A stretch of DNA of 31,566 bases from a virus, in IMG/VR virus record IMGVR_UViG_3300028025_000019, positions 1-31,566 of that record. One strand, written 5' to 3'. A program made the position numbers and the translations under genes. This document shows, in pieces, positions 29,822 to 31,566 of the stretch. The notes under the pieces were generated by a model that ran no database searches, was not told the origin of the DNA, and worked only from the letters and a program-made list of their open reading frames with translations. Numbering within the stretch: position 1 is the first letter of the stretch; each line of letters starts with the position of its first letter.

Positions 29822-30337
29822 TTAGTCTGTAATGATTACAGTAGGAGCGTTCACTAATTTGTAAGCGCGCTTTGCAGCTTCATGAGTGAAAGCCAAAGTG
29901 TATTGGTTTGCGTCACCCAACGCTGTTCCTGTTGCTGCTGTTGCAGTTGAAAGATCAGCACCGTACTCATAACCAACAGCCCACCAATTGTCATTGCTAT
30001 CGTTTACGAAAACAATTACGCGAGCAGTTGCAACGTTTTGCAATTCAAGACGCTTTGCCGCGCTTAATTTGTGCAACATTACGTTCACGGTTTGCGTGTA
30101 GAAAATTGTTCCGTTGTCACGGTTGAAATTTATTGTCTCTTCGAATGAACCTGTTTGAGTTGGCAATTCGTAAGTATAAATTTCTTGCGCATCGTTTGCG
30201 TTAATTGCAGTTACAATTTCGTCTGCATCTAAGGTAAATGAGGTGACGTTTGTTTTGTCAACCAAAACGATTTTTTTAATGCCGCCAATCCCCGTCTTAC
30301 AGTCTAAAGTAAATCCGATGTTTAATTCACAAGCCAT
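29822..30337 (-). CDS. major tail tube protein (probable)
   Basis: 171 residues, beta-rich with one helix: MACELNIGFTLDCKTGIGGI, IYTYELPTQTGSFEETINF, FYTQTVNVMLHKLSAAKRLE and the RVIVFVNDSNDNWWAVGYEYG hairpin. This resembles tail tube proteins of Bacteroidota siphoviruses. Flanking hairpins on both sides isolate it as a short message, as expected for a highly expressed structural gene. The only Cys are Cys3 and Cys13 near the N terminus. Confidence 0.65.
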   Translation of the reverse strand: MACELNIGFTLDCKTGIGGIKKIVLVDKTNVTSFTLDADEIVTAINANDAQEIYTYELPTQTGSFEETINFNRDNGTIFYTQTVNVMLHKLSAAKRLELQNVATARVIVFVNDSNDNWWAVGYEYGADLSTATAATGTALGDANQYTLAFTHEAAKRAYKLVNAPTVIITD

Positions 30338-30356
30338 ATGTGTATGTTTTTTATTA

Positions 30357-30399
30357 GCACAAAAGAGGGGTGGTTTTTACGCCACCACCTCTATCGTGC
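30357..30399 (-). terminator. hairpin between major capsid and tail tube genes
   Basis: On the minus strand GCAC...GAGG.TGGT pairs with ACCACCCCTC...GTGC, a long imperfect hairpin, followed by a T-poor end (taataaaaaa). It sits just after the major capsid stop and is a candidate partial terminator, processing site or 3' protective hairpin that sets the capsid to tail ratio. Confidence 0.5.
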
Positions 30400-30416
30400 A
30401 AGGGTTGGTTAATTAA

Positions 30417-31319
30417 TTAGGCAGTGTATTGGTAGAACGCGATTTCGTTTCCGAAGCCGTATTGTACACCTGCGAAGAATGAACAAGCAAAACGTACGTT
30501 GTCAGAAAGATCGTATTGGTACATATCCAAAACTGCAACGTTGTTCCATTGGTCTTTCAAGTTAGTTCCGAACCAAAGGTTTGACTTTTGGAACATAGCC
30601 ATTGTGTCGTCAGACATACCAGGACACTCGATGATGTCGTATTGTCCCTGCCAAGTCATCTTAACAGTTTCTCCTTGATACAAGTAAGAACCACCGCCAA
30701 GACCTAAGATTGCAGTTCTGAACGCTTCAGCAACGTTTGAAGATACCGCGATTACAGGCTTCTCAGTAGCACGACGAACGCGCACAGGAAGTGTTAAAAC
30801 AAGTTTGTTCATTTCGTCGATTACGTTTGCAGAAGTGATTGCTTCTGGAGCATCAACATCAAGAACATCTCCGTCAGCCAAGAACAAAGTTTCGAAACCT
30901 GCGTACTCACCTGCAGTTGCGTTAACACCTTGCCACATAACAATCTCGTTGTTAGCTGCAACACCTGCCATTACATTAGCAATTAAAGCGTCAGTTAATG
31001 AAGCGTGCAAGAAACCGTCTTGTTCTGCTTTGCTCTCCCAATCCGATAAAAACGTATTTTTACACAATTGTCTATGAACTTGGAATTTTTCTAAAGTCAA
31101 GATACGCTCCGTAAGTGTTACAGTTCCTGTTGGTGTGAAGTCACAAGTCGCGTTTGCGAAAGTAACGTTGTCAACTAATTTGCGAACAACTTGTTTGTAC
31201 TCGATATTTTCTTTGAAAGTAACTGCGTTTAAAGACTCGTTACTTAAGAACGCTGCGCGAATATATCCTGCAGCTTCTTTACCAGCATAAGTGGTAGTTA
31301 ATGAAGTGGTAGTAGCCAT
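30417..31319 (-). CDS. major capsid protein
   Basis: 300 residues. N-terminal TTTSLTTTYAGKEAAGYIRA and the VTLTERILTLEKFQVHRQLC region, then NEIVMWQGVNATAGEYAGFE and MNKLVLTLPVRVRRATEKPV with a C-terminal strand series (WNNVAVLDMYQYDLSDNVRF). The segment spacing fits a HK97-fold capsid protein of the type common in Bacteroidota phages. Neighbours are the scaffold-like gene 20 bases upstream and the tail tube gene downstream. The N terminus shows no obvious prohead cleavage site. It forms the shell of the head. Confidence 0.82.
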   Translation of the reverse strand: MATTTSLTTTYAGKEAAGYIRAAFLSNESLNAVTFKENIEYKQVVRKLVDNVTFANATCDFTPTGTVTLTERILTLEKFQVHRQLCKNTFLSDWESKAEQDGFLHASLTDALIANVMAGVAANNEIVMWQGVNATAGEYAGFETLFLADGDVLDVDAPEAITSANVIDEMNKLVLTLPVRVRRATEKPVIAVSSNVAEAFRTAILGLGGGSYLYQGETVKMTWQGQYDIIECPGMSDDTMAMFQKSNLWFGTNLKDQWNNVAVLDMYQYDLSDNVRFACSFFAGVQYGFGNEIAFYQYTA

Positions 31320-31339
31320 TTTTTAAATTGTATTATTTT

Positions 31340-31566
31340 TTATTTTTTAAGGTTAAATAAGAAACGTTCTTCTGCCGACATTTTAGCGTATGGCTTAGAA
31401 GGTGTTTGTTTTGCCTGTTTTACTTCTTTGATTGAAGACGCTGCAGGCTGCGCGCTTAGTTTTGTTACTTCGCTTGAAAGTGTTTCGTTTGCTTTCTTCA
31501 TTTCAGAAAGTTCGCTTTCCAACTTAGCAACTAACGAAAGAAGTCCTTCAACCTCTTTGCTTAGTG
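31340..31566 (-). CDS. scaffold-like head protein, C-terminal part
   Basis: Continuation of the gene at 1-473; bases above 31439 repeat the left end. This part holds the coiled coil (LESELSEMKKANETLSSEVT) and a basic C terminus (KQAKQTPSKPYAKMSAEERF LFNLKK with TAA at 31340-31342). Basic C-terminal tails of scaffold proteins often bind the capsid protein, consistent with the next gene. The 127-base overlap means this sequence was counted twice in the linear window. Confidence 0.75.
   Translation of the reverse strand, partial: LSKEVEGLLSLVAKLESELSEMKKANETLSSEVTKLSAQPAASSIKEVKQAKQTPSKPYAKMSAEERFLFNLKK
31440..31566. repeat. terminal direct repeat, right copy
   Basis: Identical to bases 1-127; see the left copy. 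Removing one copy gives the circular length of about 31,439 bp. Confidence 0.95.

Noticed and set aside
1-31566. CRISPR array, insertion sequence, integrase, attachment site or reverse transcriptase
   Set aside because: No regular repeats with spacers, no transposase, recombinase or RT motifs were found on either strand.

Overview
The window looks like one complete genome of a small tailed phage of Bacteroidota, most likely a flavobacterial siphovirus. The first and last 127 bases (1-127 and 31440-31566) are identical, so the contig closes into a circle of about 31,439 bp; 127 is also a usual assembler overlap length. The host assignment rests on TAnnTTTG-type promoters, on A-rich AAATCAA leaders instead of Shine-Dalgarno sites, on low G+C, and on structural protein types that I know from Bacteroidota phages. 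I see no integrase, excisionase or recognisable CI-like repressor, so a lytic life style is the simplest reading.

There are two transcription units. They diverge at about 15.6 kb and converge at about 24.25 kb. The plus unit (15,689-24,267) is the presumed early block: many tiny genes, an SSB-like protein, a free-standing DnaA domain IV protein, a DnaT-like replication protein and its partner, a small protein ending in the sliding-clamp motif QLSLF, the large terminase, and then AT-rich genes of unknown function closed by a ribbon-helix-helix regulator and an intrinsic terminator.

The minus unit runs from 15,584 down through the circle junction to 24,239. In transcription order it holds a VRR-NUC nuclease, a sigma-like factor, a cysteine-rich protein, a 450-bp non-coding stretch that appears to encode a pseudoknotted RNA, small genes, the small terminase, tail assembly chaperones G and G-T made by a probable -1 frameshift on a T9 run, a tail-terminator/fibre fusion, tail genes and tape measure, prohead protease, scaffold-like protein, major capsid, tail tube, portal with an unusual C-terminal domain, connector, endolysin, XhlA-like and holin-like membrane proteins, a metallophosphoesterase and a spanin-like protein.

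The phage carries no polymerase, helicase or primase. The early proteins probably recruit host DnaA-dependent initiation, primosome and clamp, while the sigma-like factor may redirect transcription to late genes. The best candidates for something undescribed are the structured RNA at 13.8-14.2 kb, the A11 run at the portal domain junction, the tail-terminator/fibre fusion, the clamp-motif protein, and several genes of 37-59 codons that standard length cut-offs would miss.
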